Shown piece by piece: positions 23,954 through 32,699 of a DNA stretch of 64,000 nt. The stretch's first letter is position 1, and each line of letters opens with the position of its first letter. The notes beneath the pieces are model-generated. The model was not told where the DNA came from. It saw nothing but the letters and a program-made list of their open reading frames with translations, and searched no databases. The stretch is taken from positions 310,001 to 374,000 of the forward strand of contig NZ_PUGF01000001.1 of assembly GCF_002976435.1 (NCBI RefSeq). The letters run 5' to 3'. The position numbers were made by a program, and so were the translations under genes. The DNA is from Solimicrobium silvestre. Its GTDB lineage: Bacteria > Pseudomonadota > Gammaproteobacteria > Burkholderiales > Burkholderiaceae_D.

Positions 23954-24496
23954 TTACCTTGTATTGAATTTCATTTCATGACATTAAGGAAATTTTAATA
24001 AGTAATTAAATTGCGTGAACGTGAATATATATGCCATGTATTTCAAAATTCAAACGCCTCAATGAGGCATTTTGATTATTGAAAGCCAATTGGCAATGTT
24101 CGCACAAAGCAATAATTATTTGCAATAGTTAGTCATATTAAACTTTTAAAGTGCGTTATTCCTTACACAAAACATAATTTAAAAATAACTAAAAGAAAGG
24201 AATTATTAGGACGTATGCAATTAATAGGTGATAAATCAAAACTTATTAGATCCATCAACAATGCATATTGTTGACTTCAACGGTTTTGCTAGCTAGGTCA
24301 TTCCTCTATTGCTTTCAACAATTCCTTCAATTTAAGCGTGAATTATCATTGTTTAACATGGATTCAAACCATTACCTCACACCTACCATTTCAACAATTC
24401 CCCTATATCCGCATTATATAAAACTACAATTTTCATATTGACTTTATCCAATTGCTGCCCAGATAATGCCTGTCCTATTCATGAAAAGAATTTACT
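23954..24496. other. 543-base AT-rich divergent intergenic region
   Basis: No convincing ORF is visible. It is clearly more AT-rich than its surroundings and separates the divergent cysC and kelch-protein genes. A short hairpin GCCTC-AAT-GAGGC (24056-24068) flanked by A- and T-rich arms resembles a small intrinsic terminator, although neither flanking gene ends here. Either a small RNA or plain regulatory DNA is possible. Confidence 0.4.
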
Positions 24497-25954
24497 ATGT
24501 CTGCAATAAAAGTTAATCGTGTACTGATTGCCGCTGCTGTCGCGGTTTTCTTACTAGTCGGTTGTAAAGGAAAAGGTTCTTCTTCATCCTCATCCATCCC
24601 AGCATCACTCACTAACTGGACCTGGGAAGCGGGCACCAACGTAGCGAATAGCATCGGTTCTGCCGGAGCACAAGGAGTGCCATCCGCATTAAATCAACCA
24701 GCTGGACGTAGTGGTTCCATGAACTGGCAAGACACGAAAGGTCAATTTTGGGTTTTCGGTGGCTCCGGCGTTAATAACAGCATATATAACGACATGTGGG
24801 TATTGAGCCCCTCCACCTTACAGTGGACATGGATGGCAGGAAGTACGAGTGGTACCACAACGGGTACCGCCACAACGACTAATGCTCCTGGCTCACGTAA
24901 TTCTGCTGCCACTTGGATGGATGCATCAGGCAATTTCTGGATGTTTGGTGGGTACGGAACAGACTCAAATGGTTTAACTGGCTATTTATGTGATATGTGG
25001 ATGTTTAATCCTACTACCAACACATGGACTTCTGAAGGCGGCTCCCCAACAGGAGGCGGCTCAGCGTCTCCCGCTCCTAGCTTCGGCACAATAAATGTAC
25101 CAGCTACCTCTAACTTACCTAACCCGCGTAGCAATGCGGCATATTGGACTGAAACTAATCCAACTACTGGCGCAATTACATTCTGGATGTTCGGTGGTCA
25201 AGGTTATTTAAATAACACAAGCGGCGTTCAAAATGATCTGTGGACATTCAATCCCAGCACTAAAGAATGGACTTGGGTCGGCGGCTCAAGCACTTTATTA
25301 AACGTAGCTGGAATTTACGGCACAGCCGGAACGCCTGCAGCAACCAATCAGCCTGGTTCGCGTCAATCAGCCACAACCTGGACACAGACAACTGCTGGCG
25401 TTACAACTCTCTGGATGTTTGGTGGTACCGGCATTGATGGCTCTACTATTAGCCTCAATGGTCAACTCAATGATTTATGGTCCTTTAATACCAGTACTGG
25501 CGTTTGGACATGGGTCAATAATGGCACAAACCCAACAAACGTAGCCAATAGCATCGGCGTGTACGGCACCAATGACGTAGCTGCACCGACCAACGTGCCT
25601 GGTGGTCGTTCTGGCGCAACTGGCTGGACTGACACATCAGGCAATCGCTGGTTATTTGGCGGCTACGGCATTAACTCATCCGGCACTCTGACTATCTTGA
25701 ATGATTTGTGGGAATTCCAGATTAATAGTACTGGTGGTGGTCAATGGGTCTGGATAAATGGATCTTATAACGGCAGTGCCACTGGCTATTACGGATCGCC
25801 AGGCGTTCTGTCTTCCAGCAATATGCCGGGTAGCCGTTATGCAGCTTCCGGCTGGACTGACTCTGCAGGCAACTTCTGGCTGTTTGGTGGCACTGGATTT
25901 GATGCCGCTGGCGTCAACGGTCGCCTCAGTGATATGTGGAAATTTGTGCCATAA
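24497..25954 (+). CDS. Kelch-repeat (galactose-oxidase-type propeller) lipoprotein
   Basis: A 485-residue exported protein. The signal peptide ends in a lipobox (FLLVGC, Cys at about residue 23), followed by a Gly/Lys/Ser linker (KGKGSSSSSS). The rest is six tandem repeats of about 65-75 residues. Each reads roughly PG-x-R-x5-W-T-D-x2-G-N-x-W-L/M-FGG-x-G ... LNDLW-x-F-x6-W-x-W, the kelch blade pattern. Blades start near residues 72, 136, 212, 290, 366 and 443. A six-bladed propeller is expected. The repeat domain gives no enzyme identity; such lipoproteins are often surface-exposed binding proteins. Ser/Thr/Asn/Gly-rich composition and a long AT-rich upstream region set it apart from its neighbours. 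A canonical terminator follows. Confidence 0.85.
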   Translation: MSAIKVNRVLIAAAVAVFLLVGCKGKGSSSSSSIPASLTNWTWEAGTNVANSIGSAGAQGVPSALNQPAGRSGSMNWQDTKGQFWVFGGSGVNNSIYNDMWVLSPSTLQWTWMAGSTSGTTTGTATTTNAPGSRNSAATWMDASGNFWMFGGYGTDSNGLTGYLCDMWMFNPTTNTWTSEGGSPTGGGSASPAPSFGTINVPATSNLPNPRSNAAYWTETNPTTGAITFWMFGGQGYLNNTSGVQNDLWTFNPSTKEWTWVGGSSTLLNVAGIYGTAGTPAATNQPGSRQSATTWTQTTAGVTTLWMFGGTGIDGSTISLNGQLNDLWSFNTSTGVWTWVNNGTNPTNVANSIGVYGTNDVAAPTNVPGGRSGATGWTDTSGNRWLFGGYGINSSGTLTILNDLWEFQINSTGGGQWVWINGSYNGSATGYYGSPGVLSSSNMPGSRYAASGWTDSAGNFWLFGGTGFDAAGVNGRLSDMWKFVP

Positions 25955-26000
25955 GCAAATTACAGTAATTCAGTAATAAGTATTTATCTGGACAAATAAA

Positions 26001-26037
26001 AACGACCCGGTCACAAAAATGCCCGGGTCGTTTTTTT
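26001..26037 (+). terminator. Intrinsic terminator after the kelch lipoprotein gene
   Basis: A ten-base perfect stem AACGACCCGG / CCGGGTCGTT is followed directly by a run of T (26031-26037). This is a textbook rho-independent terminator 47 bases after the stop codon. An A-run before the stem allows some function on the other strand. Confidence 0.92.
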
Positions 26038-26065
26038 AACTTCTGCTATAGATTGAAAGGTTTAA

Positions 26066-26377
26066 ATGAACAACGCAACCCGCTTCAACTCCTTTGCCGA
26101 CTTTTATCCTTTTTATTTAAACGAGCACTGCAATGTAATCTCGCGCCGCCTGCATGTAATTGGTACCAGTTGTGTGTTGTTGCTTAGTTTAACCAGCATC
26201 GTCACGCAACACTGGGCGTTACTCTGGCTACTTCCAGTACTCGGCTACAGCTTTGCCTGGGTTGGTCATTATGTATTTGAAAAAAACCGCCCAGCCACAT
26301 TTAAACACCCTCTGTATAGCCTGATGGGCGACTTTAAAATGTGGTGGCAAGTCGTGACCCAACAACTTAACTGGTAG
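26066..26377 (+). CDS. Mpo1-like (DUF962) membrane protein
   Basis: A 103-residue protein with two hydrophobic segments (about 35-52 and 56-72). The Mpo1/YGL010w-type pattern is visible: FADFYPFYLNEHCNVISRRLHVIGTS near the N-terminus, then WVGHYVFEKNRPATFKHPLYSLMGDFKMW. The conserved His residues (EHCN, RLHV, GHYVFE, KHP) fit the iron-binding histidines of yeast Mpo1, a 2-hydroxy fatty acid dioxygenase. Bacterial members are largely uncharacterised, so lipid oxidation is a family-based suggestion. The start lies 29 bases after the terminator of the previous gene; a flavin reductase gene follows on the same strand. Confidence 0.85.
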   Translation: MNNATRFNSFADFYPFYLNEHCNVISRRLHVIGTSCVLLLSLTSIVTQHWALLWLLPVLGYSFAWVGHYVFEKNRPATFKHPLYSLMGDFKMWWQVVTQQLNW

Positions 26378-26430
26378 TTCAATGCGGATGCTGCATTAAC
26401 AGTTTCATCTTATTCCCAATAAATATACGC

Positions 26431-27039
26431 ATGAATTTTGATCCCCAAAAAATTGAACCACGACATTGCTACCAACTTCTTGTAGGCAGCATCATTCCGC
26501 GCCCCATTGCTTGGATCAGCACGCTGTCAGTAGACGGCGTTTTAAATTTAGCACCCTATTCATTTTTCACTGTGGCTAGTTGCAATCCACCAGTACTGCT
26601 TGTTACCCAGGTCAATCCATCCAATCAGGCAAATAAAGACACACTGACTAACCTCAAGGCAACCAAGGAGTGCGTGGTAAATATTGTCAGCAACGAATGC
26701 GTAGCAGCCATGAATGCAAGCTGTGCCGACTACCCTTCCGACGTGAGTGAATTTATAGCCGTTGGTATCGATACCGTGGCTAGTTTAATGGTTGCACCTG
26801 CCGGTGTAAAAGCTACGCAGGTGCGCTTTGAATGCACGCTAAGGGAGGTAATTGAAGTTTCTGCAATGCCAGCAGGCGGCACCATGATGTTGCTGGATGT
26901 GGTGAATATTTACGTGAATGAGATGATTCTCCAGGAAAACCAAATTGCACCTGAACTATTAGATGCAATTGGAAAACTTGGTGGCGACTATTATTCAACA
27001 ACGCGTGATAGTTTCAAGCTAGTCCGGCCAGCACTATAA
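26431..27039 (+). CDS. Flavin reductase family (flavoredoxin-like) protein
   Basis: A 202-residue FMN-binding split-barrel protein. The family signature is clear: GSIIPRPIAWISTLSVDGVLNLAPYSFFTVASCNPPVLLVT (FMN phosphate and ring contacts), then KDTLTNLKATKECVVNIV. Such proteins reduce or exchange flavin, often for a partner oxygenase, but none is adjacent. The C-terminal part (LLDAIGKLGGDYYSTTRDSFKLVRP) matches the flavoredoxin group with its Gly-Gly-x-Tyr-Tyr ending. Convergent with the porin gene; only 14 bases separate the two stop codons. Confidence 0.88.
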   Translation: MNFDPQKIEPRHCYQLLVGSIIPRPIAWISTLSVDGVLNLAPYSFFTVASCNPPVLLVTQVNPSNQANKDTLTNLKATKECVVNIVSNECVAAMNASCADYPSDVSEFIAVGIDTVASLMVAPAGVKATQVRFECTLREVIEVSAMPAGGTMMLLDVVNIYVNEMILQENQIAPELLDAIGKLGGDYYSTTRDSFKLVRPAL

Positions 27040-27053
27040 ATTCAACAATAAAT

Positions 27054-28064
27054 TTAAAATACATGCCGCATTCCAACCTGGACTTTATTCACTGTTTTAC
27101 CCAACACTTGGGTATTCACTTTTGAATTATCGTCATTAATAATGCAGCCGAGAATCGTATATAAGTTCGTGCGCTTGGACAAAGTATGGTTGTAGCCAAT
27201 CGCAATTTGGCTTGCATTGGCATCATTAAGCAGTTTATTGTCGCGGTAAGTGACATCCGCAAAGATCGAATGTATGCCTAAAGGAACTGTCGCACCCAGC
27301 AAATAGCTTTGTGTTTTATGATCTGCACCTTGCGTTGTTTGATCAAAAGCAGCATGAACTTTCACACGGTTAAAATCATAAGTTGCGCCAAGAAAGTGGC
27401 TTTTATAAGTGTCGGTATCGACTATGGAATTCGCATTATTTTCTGCATGGTAAGCATAAACCGCTTTTATTGGACCGCTAGCATAACCCAATGACAAACC
27501 AACCTGGCTCTGCGCAGCGCTATCACCGGCTTGCTCACCAAAACCATAAGCAACAGCCGCATTAAAACCGCCCAAGTTTACTGGTGCGGTATAAATGACT
27601 GAATTATCCATACGATAATCTTTGGATATAAAGTTGGAATTTTTACCAAATAAGGTATTGATATCACCTGCCGAATTATTTCCAAATGGATCTATGCTGC
27701 CATACGCGCTAAATATAGGTGTATATTGGCGACCCATGGTGACAGTACCAAAAGTACCGCCCAAACCAACCAGCGCCTGCCGCCCAAACAGGTGACCACC
27801 CGAGGTTAAAGTTCCGGTATCAAGTGCAATACCTTGCTCCAACACAAACAAGGCTTTCAAGCCATTCCCCAGATCTTCAGTTCCTTTAAAGCCGAAACGT
27901 GACCCAGATTCCATGCCACTTTCCAGTTTAGCGACTGAACCTGCTGCGCTACTATTATCAGCAGAAATACCAGCATCCAAAATTCCATAAATGGTCATAG
28001 TCGACTGAGCTGAAGCAAGTCCAAATGTGCCTAATAAGGCAGTAGCAAATACGGATTTTTTCAT
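27054..28064 (-). CDS. Gram-negative porin (betaproteobacterial type), copy 1
   Basis: A 336-residue outer-membrane trimeric porin. Signal peptide MKKSVFATALLGTFGLASAQ, then STMTIYGILDAGISADNS, LESGMESGSRFGFKGTEDLGNGLKALFVLEQGIALDTG and the FGRQALVGLGGTFGTVTMGRQYTP barrel segment, ending in the C-terminal VQVGMRHVF with terminal Phe for BAM recognition. I start at 28064 because the paralogue at 29372 begins identically (MKKSLLAVALLGAFGVASAQ) with the same GGAATA-type RBS. The frame runs on to 28103. About 30 residues shorter than the paralogue, mainly in one external loop. Transports small hydrophilic solutes by diffusion. Confidence 0.92.
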   Translation of the reverse strand: MKKSVFATALLGTFGLASAQSTMTIYGILDAGISADNSSAAGSVAKLESGMESGSRFGFKGTEDLGNGLKALFVLEQGIALDTGTLTSGGHLFGRQALVGLGGTFGTVTMGRQYTPIFSAYGSIDPFGNNSAGDINTLFGKNSNFISKDYRMDNSVIYTAPVNLGGFNAAVAYGFGEQAGDSAAQSQVGLSLGYASGPIKAVYAYHAENNANSIVDTDTYKSHFLGATYDFNRVKVHAAFDQTTQGADHKTQSYLLGATVPLGIHSIFADVTYRDNKLLNDANASQIAIGYNHTLSKRTNLYTILGCIINDDNSKVNTQVLGKTVNKVQVGMRHVF

Positions 28065-28206
28065 ATTCATATTCCAATCAAAGAAGTCTGGCAAGAGCAT
28101 CAAAAGAATGTCTCAAAAACTAAGCTGTACTGTTTACTTCGATAGATTTCATTCCACTCAATTAGTATATTTTTTATATATTAATAATTACAACACGAAT
28201 AACCCT

Positions 28207-28232
28207 AAAAAGGCAGCCGAAGCTGCCTTTTT
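28207..28232 (-). terminator. Intrinsic terminator of the second porin gene, UUCG-capped
   Basis: Read on the minus strand, the stem GGCAGC-TTCG-GCTGCC is flanked by five A and followed by five T. The loop with its closing pair (C-UUCG-G) is the extra-stable tetraloop. It lies 46 bases after the porin stop at 28278. The symmetric A/T flanks would also permit function on the plus strand. Confidence 0.92.
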
Positions 28233-28277
28233 GCTTTACACGCTTACTGCTTATGCGCTTTATTACATCACATCAAA

Positions 28278-29372
28278 TTAGAACGAGTGACGCATACCAA
28301 CTTGGAAAGTGCTTACTGAGTTACCAGCAACGTCGGTATTGATGTATGAATCTTCTTTGTTTTTCACGTAGCTGTACGATGTGTACAGGTTAGTACGCTT
28401 AGACAAAGTGTAGGTATAACCAATAGCGTATTGGTCTGCATCTGCATTTTGTACAAGTTTGTTGTCTTTGTGCGTGTAATCAGCAAAAACTGAATGCGCG
28501 CCAAATGGAACAGTTACGCCAAGCATATAATCTTGAGTTTTCAATGTTTGATCAGCTTGTTGATTTTGATCAAAAGCAGCATGTACTTTAACTACATTGA
28601 AATCATAAGCAGCACCAATAAAATTGGTTTTGAATGTTTCACCAGGTGTAGCTACTGAACCAACTACTGTATCGTTATTTGCTTGATGATAAGCATAAGC
28701 AACTGTCAATGGACCATTGATGTAGCTCAATGATGCGCCAACTTGGCTTTGCGCAGAAGTATCGCCTGCTTGCTCACCGAAACCGTAAGCTACAGTACCT
28801 TTAAAGCCATACAAATTATCAGGAGTGCTATAAGTAACGGCATTGCTCATGCGTTGATAGCTAGCGACATTGCCTCCAGCCGCAACGGATGTAGTGCTGC
28901 TTGAATTACCAAAGAAATTATTGATGTTGGCAGAGAAACCGTTTTGGAATGGATCAATAGAAGCATAAGTTTCATACAAAGGCGAGAATTGACGACCCAG
29001 TTTAACTGTACCGAAATTACCACCCAAACCAACGTATGCCTGGCTGCTGAATGTGCCGGTATTGCCGCTAGTTGTTGAAGTTGAAGTATTACTTCCTGTC
29101 GTATTGTAACCTGACGAACCTGTATCTAATTGAACGCCTTGCTCTAACACGAACAATGCTTTCAAACCGCCGCCCAGATCTTCAGTGCCTTTGAAGCCGA
29201 TACGTGAGTAAGATTGCTGACCGCTTTCCAGTGTAGTTTGAGTACCTGCAGCGTTCGCGCCGTTGGTATAACCAACACCAGCATCCATAGTTCCATAAAC
29301 AGTAACTGATGATTGTGCTGAAGCAACACCGAAAGCGCCTAACAAAGCAACAGCTAATAATGATTTTTTCAT
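28278..29372 (-). CDS. Gram-negative porin (betaproteobacterial type), copy 2
   Basis: A 364-residue outer-membrane porin, paralogous to the gene immediately downstream. Signal peptide MKKSLLAVALLGAFGVASAQ, then SSVTVYGTMDAGVGYTNG, SYSRIGFKGTEDLGGGLKALFVLEQGVQLDTG, and C-terminal STFQVGMRHSF. A Ser/Thr/Asn-rich stretch (SGYNTTGSNTSTSTTSGNTGTFSS, about residues 80-105) is an external loop insertion missing from copy 1. The RBS is GGGAATACAAAT before the ATG. It has its own terminator before copy 1, so the two paralogues are probably expressed separately. Codon use is skewed toward highly expressed genes, fitting an abundant porin. Confidence 0.94.
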   Translation of the reverse strand: MKKSLLAVALLGAFGVASAQSSVTVYGTMDAGVGYTNGANAAGTQTTLESGQQSYSRIGFKGTEDLGGGLKALFVLEQGVQLDTGSSGYNTTGSNTSTSTTSGNTGTFSSQAYVGLGGNFGTVKLGRQFSPLYETYASIDPFQNGFSANINNFFGNSSSTTSVAAGGNVASYQRMSNAVTYSTPDNLYGFKGTVAYGFGEQAGDTSAQSQVGASLSYINGPLTVAYAYHQANNDTVVGSVATPGETFKTNFIGAAYDFNVVKVHAAFDQNQQADQTLKTQDYMLGVTVPFGAHSVFADYTHKDNKLVQNADADQYAIGYTYTLSKRTNLYTSYSYVKNKEDSYINTDVAGNSVSTFQVGMRHSF

Positions 29373-29719
29373 ATTTGTATTCCCAAAAAAATTAATGACG
29401 CATCTGACTAGTTCAACATGAAGCTAGTGAGTCAACCTCAAGCAGCAACTTTATCTTTTCATTTATTGACTATGTTGCAGTAGCAAATAATTTACAAAAC
29501 GTACACTACATACATAGAAAACATTTAAGATTGATAACAAGATAAAGGCTAAATTTCCTATTTCAAGGGTACTGCTAATGAAATAGTTATTTATTCACCC
29601 ATTGCTGCAACGCACACCTTTAGGCTGAACGAACTTTATCTTTAGCACTTAATTGCCTCAATTAGTGAAAGTACGTAGTGTTGTTTATTAACAATTAGCT
29701 ACAATATTTTTATTGACTT
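29373..29719. other. 347-base region upstream of the porin, with MFS terminator-like hairpin at its right end
   Basis: AT-rich promoter region of the minus-strand porin gene; no ORF is supported. At its right edge TATTGACTT-TT-AAGTCAATA (29711-29730) is a perfect nine-base dyad that overlaps the stop codon of the MFS gene (29720). It is followed on the minus strand by AAAAATATTG, so it is a likely 3'-end hairpin of that gene. Confidence 0.5.
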
Positions 29720-30943
29720 TTAAGTCAATAACTTATTATGTGCTTTTTTTGACAGGTGCCAACACAGCATGGCACAACATGAAAATCCGAGCTGCCCTAG
29801 GGCCAACCAGATTGGAGAATTTTCCAACACGGGTGCAATCACCCCAGCAACAATCGCACCTAAAAAGGTGACGGCGCAGGACTGACATGACGCAACAATG
29901 CCGCGTGTGTTCGGGAATAAGTCCAATGTCATCAGCGTTACTCCAGGAGCTACTAATGACATTCCAATTGCGTAGAAAAATAGCGGTGTTACCGACCAAG
30001 GTATAGCCGGAGGGAAAAAGAAGTGATAAATAACATTGCAGCAAGCGGCTCCTGCCAGAAATACATAGCCGATTCGAACTTGCCGAAATAACGAAATTCG
30101 TCCCGCCAGGCGATTCGCGCCTAATGCTCCCAAGAAAATTCCAGCCACCATCGGCACGAATTGCCAGCCAAATTGTTGAGAAGTCAGGCCTAAGTGTTGT
30201 GTTAAAAACACAGGTGCGGAAGCAACATACAGGAATAAACCCGCAAAATTAAATGCAACAGTTCCTGATTGCAGGTGAAAAGACGGCGATGAGAACACCG
30301 CTTTATAACTATTGGTTAATACAGGAATGCTAAATTCCTGACGTTTTTCAGGCGGCAATGATTCTGGTAAATATTTATAACAAAACCAGATTAAAAATAC
30401 GGTATAAAAACATAAAAATAAAAATATCCAGCGCCAATCCAGCAACATCACTACCCAGCCGCCTAAAATGGGGGCAATGGCTGGGGCAATTGAAAATATC
30501 ATGGTCACTAACGACAACAACCGCTGTGCTGCAGGCCCTGAATACATATCGCGAATAATGGCGCGCCCCACCACCATCCCAGCGCCTGCCGACAAGCCCT
30601 GCAAGATGCGAAATGCCCATAAATAATGAATACTATGCGCCGAAGCGCAGCCTAACGAAGCCACAGCAAAGATAAACAAAGACACCAGGATAATATTCCT
30701 GCGCCCTAGCGCATCGGAAATAGCACCGTGCCATAACATCATGAAAGCGAACGACAACATGTAGGCGGTCAGTGTTTGCTGGACTTCAATGGCACTCACA
30801 TTCAATGACGCTTGAATGGCAGGGAAGGCGGGTAAATAGGTATCGACCGAAAATGGTCCCAACATGGCTAAGGAAGCTAACAGAAGAGCTAAGCCGGTAC
30901 TTTGCTTGCGTGCTGACGATGCTGTATTAGAAGACATAAACAA
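29720..30943 (-). CDS. Bcr/CflA-family multidrug MFS transporter
   Basis: A 407-residue inner-membrane proton antiporter with 12 predicted transmembrane segments. TM1 reads LALLLASLAMLGPFSVDTYLPAFPAIQASL, the hallmark of the Bcr/CflA drug-resistance subfamily (DMYLPAFP-type). The loop GAISDALGRRNIIL is the MFS motif A, and GLSAGAGMVVGRAIIRDMYSG (motif C-like) is also typical. Relatives export bicyclomycin, chloramphenicol or other compounds; the substrate here is unknown. Two near-adjacent starts are possible (30943 or 30937). Transcribed downstream of gabD, separated by a strong hairpin. Confidence 0.9.
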   Translation of the reverse strand: MFMSSNTASSARKQSTGLALLLASLAMLGPFSVDTYLPAFPAIQASLNVSAIEVQQTLTAYMLSFAFMMLWHGAISDALGRRNIILVSLFIFAVASLGCASAHSIHYLWAFRILQGLSAGAGMVVGRAIIRDMYSGPAAQRLLSLVTMIFSIAPAIAPILGGWVVMLLDWRWIFLFLCFYTVFLIWFCYKYLPESLPPEKRQEFSIPVLTNSYKAVFSSPSFHLQSGTVAFNFAGLFLYVASAPVFLTQHLGLTSQQFGWQFVPMVAGIFLGALGANRLAGRISLFRQVRIGYVFLAGAACCNVIYHFFFPPAIPWSVTPLFFYAIGMSLVAPGVTLMTLDLFPNTRGIVASCQSCAVTFLGAIVAGVIAPVLENSPIWLALGQLGFSCCAMLCWHLSKKAHNKLLT

Positions 30944-30964
30944 ATAAACTCATTCATAAACCGT

Positions 30965-30999
30965 GGACTTGAAGCGCACATGCGGTGCGTTTCAAGTCC
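30965..30999 (-). terminator. 15-base-pair hairpin between gabD and the MFS gene
   Basis: GGACTTGAAGCGCAC and GTGCGTTTCAAGTCC pair fully (one G-U) around the five-base loop ATGCG. It is 22 bases after the gabD stop and 21 bases before the MFS start. No U-run follows, so it may terminate with help from Rho or separate expression of the two genes. Confidence 0.6.
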
Positions 31000-31021
31000 G
31001 TCGAACTCACTGCGGCTAAAA

Positions 31022-32494
31022 CTAAATGCCGCCCATACACAAATATTTCATTTCCAAATACTCATCCATTCCGTAGCTGGAACCTTCACGACCTAAACCG
31101 GATTGCTTTACACCACCAAACGGAGCGACTTCATTAGAGATCAAACCGGTATTAATACCCACCATGCCATATTCCAGTTTTTCAGCTACACGCCAAATGC
31201 GTCCGATATCGCGTGAAAAGAAATATGAGGCCAAACCAAAATCGGTATTATTGGCAGCAGCAATCACTTCGGCTTCTGTTTCAAACTTCATCACAGCAGC
31301 CACCGGGCCGAACGTTTCTTCCGACATGATTTGCATGTCGTTACTAACATTAGATAACAGCGTTGGCTCATAAAAATAGCCGCCCAAGGCATGTGACTTG
31401 CCGCCAATCACCAGCTTGGCGCCTTTACTAATTGCGTCTTGCACATGTTGTGCGACCTTTTCTACCGCTTGCCCATCAATCATCGGCCCTTGTAAAACAC
31501 CTTCGGTCATGCCGTCACCGACTTGAATTGCCTGTACTTTAGCCGCTAATTTAGACACAAAAGCGTCGTATAAAGAACTGTGTACATAAAAACGATTAGT
31601 ACAAACGCAAGTCTGGCCAGCATTGCGGTACTTGGATTGCACTGCACCTTCTACAGCGGCATCAAGGTCGGCATCATCAAAAACGATGAACGGCGCATGG
31701 CCGCCTAATTCCAATGCCATTTTTTTAACCGTTGGAGCAGATTGCTGCATCAGAATCCGGCCGACCGGGGTTGATCCGGTAAACGAGATATGACGCACGG
31801 TTTTACTTGCGCACAATAATTTACCAATTTCTATTGAATTTTGACTATCGGCAGTTACTACGCTCAACACGCCAGCTGGTAAACCTGCGCGACGCGCTAA
31901 TTCAACTAAAGCCAATGCCGATAACGGTGTTTGTTCGGCAGGTTTAATGACGATACTGCAGCCAGCGGCAATTGCCGGAGCAACTTTACGGGTAATCATG
32001 CCGAGCGGGAAATTCCAAGGTGTAATGGCAGCACAAACGCCGATCGGCTGTTTGATCACAACCATCCGTTTATCGGTCCAGGTGGATGACATTACGTCAC
32101 CAGTCACCCGCTTAGCTTCTTCCGCGAACCATTCAACAAAACTAGCTGCATACACAACTTCGCCACGCGCTTCAGCGATCGGCTTGCCTTGCTCTGCAGT
32201 TAAGATATGCGCCAAATCGTCGGTATGCTGCAAAATCAGATCAAACCATTTTCGCAATACTTCCGCACGTTGCTTGCCGGTTTTTGCGGCCCAGGCCGGA
32301 AAAGCGACTGCCGCAGCATCAATTGCTGATTGTGCTTGTTGCACATTGGCATTGGCTACATTCGCCAGTAATTTTCCGTTAGCAGGATTACGCACTTCAA
32401 ACACATTATCCGAAGTGTGCCATTCGTCATTAATGAAAATTTGGGTTTTGAATAAGGTGGGATCGTTTAAGCTAAGTCCAGTTACCGGCAACAT
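31022..32494 (-). CDS. gabD: Succinate-semialdehyde dehydrogenase
   Basis: A 490-residue NAD(P)+-dependent aldehyde dehydrogenase that oxidises succinate semialdehyde to succinate in GABA or 4-hydroxybutyrate breakdown. Visible motifs are the nucleotide-site ITPWNFPLGMITRKVAPAIAAGC, FTGSTPVGRILM, the general-base Glu in ALELGGHAPFIV and the nucleophile Cys in YRNAGQTCVCTNRF. The C-terminal GVKQSGLGREGSSYGMDEYLEMKYLCMGG ending is characteristic of the GabD group. The frame is open to 32512, but the ATG at 32494 has GGAG nine bases upstream, while the upper ATG has no RBS. Confidence 0.92.
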   Translation of the reverse strand: MLPVTGLSLNDPTLFKTQIFINDEWHTSDNVFEVRNPANGKLLANVANANVQQAQSAIDAAAVAFPAWAAKTGKQRAEVLRKWFDLILQHTDDLAHILTAEQGKPIAEARGEVVYAASFVEWFAEEAKRVTGDVMSSTWTDKRMVVIKQPIGVCAAITPWNFPLGMITRKVAPAIAAGCSIVIKPAEQTPLSALALVELARRAGLPAGVLSVVTADSQNSIEIGKLLCASKTVRHISFTGSTPVGRILMQQSAPTVKKMALELGGHAPFIVFDDADLDAAVEGAVQSKYRNAGQTCVCTNRFYVHSSLYDAFVSKLAAKVQAIQVGDGMTEGVLQGPMIDGQAVEKVAQHVQDAISKGAKLVIGGKSHALGGYFYEPTLLSNVSNDMQIMSEETFGPVAAVMKFETEAEVIAAANNTDFGLASYFFSRDIGRIWRVAEKLEYGMVGINTGLISNEVAPFGGVKQSGLGREGSSYGMDEYLEMKYLCMGGI

Positions 32495-32630
32495 GAGAGA
32501 AGTCTCCAACATTTTTATTGAAGACAGAAGAATACCTTAATCGGGTGAATTTCGCAGGACAACTGCAGTAAGGTGGGAAGGATAATGCTCTTCAAGTAAG
32601 CTTACACATACTCTGCATCACCGCCACTAG

Positions 32631-32691
32631 CGTCATCCTCGCGCAGGCAAGGATGACGATGTTAAGGGTCCTTGTTGACCAACCAAGGACC
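32631..32691. repeat. REP-like palindrome and second hairpin
   Basis: CGTCATCCT-(ten bases, CGCGCAGGC core)-AGGATGACG (32631-32658) matches the widespread proteobacterial REP-type pattern CGTCATTCCCGCG-x-AGGCGGGAATGACG in degenerate form. A second hairpin GGTCCTTG/CAAGGACC (32667-32691) follows at once. The pair occupies the gap between the RNA methyltransferase stop and gabD and may also act as a terminator. No other good copy was noticed in the window. Confidence 0.65.
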
Positions 32692-32699
32692 GCACTACA

